Shown: positions 62,323 to 64,000 of the stretch, one piece after another
How the letters are laid out: every line of letters begins with the position of its first letter
How positions within the stretch are numbered: the stretch's first letter is position 1
Assembly (NCBI GenBank): GCA_905183005.1
Contig: CAJJDO010000065.1
Span: 372,001 to 436,000, forward strand
DNA length: 64,000 nucleotides
From: Paramecium pentaurelia
Lineage: Eukaryota; Ciliophora; Oligohymenophorea; Peniculida; Parameciidae
Direction: 5' to 3'
Made by a program: the position numbers and the translations under genes
The notes under the pieces: model-generated
What the model was told of the DNA's origin: nothing
The model's input: only the letters and a program-made list of their open reading frames with translations
The model's database searches: none

Positions 62323-63619
62323 ATGCAAATAATACGTAATAGATTGATGGTGAATCACATTCCAAGATTTGGATTTAAATACATGAGTGACAGTACATTT
62401 CTCAATGAAGAACATCTCTAAATATAGAAAGCAGCATTAGACTTTTCTAAAGAGAAAATGTTACCATATTCAGCTGAATGGGATAAGAAACATCATTTTC
62501 CAAAGGATGTCTTGAGAGAATTGGCAGCAATGGGATTCTCAACAATATATGTAAAATAGGAATCAGGTAAAGTATTAGAAAATGATGATAAGGTGGTGTT
62601 GGGTTAGATCGTTTGACAGCAAGTGTTATCTTTGAGGCACTCTCTTATGGAGATGTAACAACAACAGCATATTTAACAATTTAAAATATGTGTGCATATA
62701 TGGTGGATTAATTTGGTAATGAAGAATAAAAAAAGACATGGATTCCTCGTTTTGGTACATTTGATGCATTTGCTTCATATTGTTTAACTGAACCTAATAG
62801 TGGTAGTGATAGTAAAAATATGAAAACATTTGCAAAGAAAGTATTATATATATTTAATAATAGGATGGAAATGATTATGTTATTAATGGATCTAAATGTT
62901 TTATTTCTGGAGGTTCTGTTAGTGATGTATATTTATTAATGTGTAAAACATCAGAGAAAGATGTATCATGCATTATAGTTGAAAAAGGAACTCCAGGATT
63001 ATCATTTGGTAAATTAGAAGATAAAATGGGATGGAATGCTTCACCTACATCTATGGTATTATTTGATAATGTACGTGTTCCTTAATCAAATTTACTTGGT
63101 AAAGAAGGTAATGGATTTAAAATGGCTATGAGTGCATTGGATGGTGGTAGAATTAATATTGCATCATGTTCTCTTGGTGGTGCATCATTTGCATTTGATT
63201 TATCTAAAGATTATTTACATGGTATTAATTAATTATTTATTATAATAAAGATCGTAAATAATTTGGATAACCACTTGCTTCATTTTAAGGATTATAATTT
63301 AAATTTGCAGATATGGCCACTAATCTTGTTACATCTAGATTAATTGTTAGATAAGCTGCTTAAATGATTGACAATAATCATCCTGATAAAACATTGTATT
63401 CTGCTATGGCAAAGAGATATGCAACTGATAGTTGTTTCAATGTTGCTAATGAAGCATTATAACTTCATGGAGGTTATGGATATTTAAGTGAATATTAAAT
63501 AGAAAGGTAATTATTTATATTATATTAATAGAATTGTAAGAGATTTAAGAGTCCATTAAATATTAGAAGGTACTAATGAAATAATGAAAGTCATTATCTC
63601 TAGGAATTTGTTAAAATGA
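62323..63619 (+). CDS. Isobutyryl-CoA dehydrogenase-type acyl-CoA dehydrogenase (mitochondrial)
   Basis: Four introns (26, 23, 29 and 25 nt) give 397 aa exactly. A short Arg-containing presequence (MQIIRNRLMVNHIPRFG) suggests mitochondrial import. The N-domain helix has FSKEKMLPYSAEWDKKHHFP and ELAAMGFSTIYV; the middle domain has FDAFASYCLTEPNSGSDS (FAD/substrate loop), NGSKCFISGGS; the C-domain has EGFK-like GNGFKMAMSALDGGRINIA, FGQPLASFQGLQFKFADMA and QLHGGYGYLSEY, ending VHQILEGTNEIMKVII. LEGTNEI carries the catalytic-Glu-adjacent FAD contact region. The pattern is closest to ACAD8 (valine degradation); short/branched-chain paralogues are possible. Confidence 0.9.
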
Positions 63620-63670
63620 TTTAATAATAAAAACAATTATTAATTAGTTAATCAAATTAATCAAGTTCAA

Positions 63671-64000
63671 TCATTCTTCCAACCAATTTACTCTTCTACC
63701 TTAATCCCAAATTCCATTTTTCATCTTTCCATCAGGTAATACATATTTACCTCTTCCATGTTATTTTCCATCTTACCAATCACCATCATAATATCTACCA
63801 TCTGGCCATGTATATTTGCCATTACCTTACTTTTTGTCATCCACATATTAACCTTAATAAGATCTACCATCTGCCCATTGATAATATCCTATTCCATGCA
63901 TTTTATTATCCTTCCATTATCCTTTAAATATTCTTCCATCTGCCCAATAGTACTCTCCCTTAGTAAATATCAATTAATATAAATACATAACCATTGATTC
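63671..64000 (-). CDS. MORN-repeat protein, C-terminal part
   Basis: Partial; the 5' part lies beyond the window. The minus strand encodes at least five MORN repeats of the GxGxYxWxDGRxYxGxW type: INGYGEYYWADGRIFKGQW, MHGIGYYQWADGRSYQGQY, QGNGKYTWPDGRYYDGDW, HGRGKYVLPDGKMKNGIW. The end is DQGRRVNWLEE before TGA at 63671-63673. A 28-nt intron near 63960 joins INGY to GEYYWADG. MORN repeats bind membranes or act as scaffolds at the ciliate cortex and basal bodies. Confidence 0.9.

Noticed and set aside
1..64000. TGA used as Trp throughout
   Set aside because: Most well-identified genes end at a TGA exactly where the family should end, and Trp is encoded by TGG in them; only a few isolated in-frame TGAs are seen.

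Overview
The window is macronuclear-type DNA of a ciliate, most likely Paramecium or a close oligohymenophorean relative. Real genes become open only when TAA and TAG are read as glutamine and TGA as the sole stop. Introns are tiny (about 19-34 nt, GT...AG, often GTA...TAG), base composition is extremely AT-rich, and genes are packed with spacers often under 50 bp. Nearly all ORFs called with the standard code are shadows.

Layout. 1-10.5 kb: dynein heavy chain tail (partial, minus), a small MGC-start protein, an RPA1-like OB-fold protein, a PH protein, a p23 co-chaperone, cathepsin C and a small unknown. 10.6-18 kb: a damaged membrane-sensor-like gene, an SLU7-like zinc-knuckle gene, an apparent casein kinase 1-truncated hemoglobin fusion, and a 1,067-bp sequence present twice around a single N. 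18.7-28.3 kb: a zinc/coiled-coil/propeller-like protein, a RING-H2 protein, two broken unknown genes, a second N-flanked duplication (1,037 bp), and a transmembrane RING-H2 protein. 28.3-41.3 kb: a VPS50/syndetin-like tether subunit, small membrane and unknown proteins, a TBC Rab-GAP, a DHHC acyltransferase, mitochondrial F1-ATPase delta, a Ser/Thr kinase, an EF-hand protein, a coiled-coil protein and an SVIP-like VCP-binding protein. 41.6-56.8 kb: one giant gene (about 5,070 codons) with a SecA-type translocase motor, 99 identical 42-bp repeats and a C-terminal membrane anchor. 56.8-64 kb: an inverted repeat with a U2-stem-loop-I-like element, three unknown proteins, a catalytically altered dual-specificity phosphatase, isobutyryl-CoA dehydrogenase and a MORN-repeat protein.

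There is no operon logic; neighbours are functionally mixed. A recurring theme is membrane targeting: four proteins begin MG with nearby Cys (acylation-type N-termini), and a DHHC palmitoyltransferase lies among them. The two strongest candidates for something not well described are the CK1-hemoglobin fusion and the giant repeat-bearing SecA-like protein. The sequence shows signs of imperfect assembly (three single-N joins, two exact contig-end duplications, several 1-nt indels in otherwise clear genes), so broken frames should not be over-read as pseudogenes.
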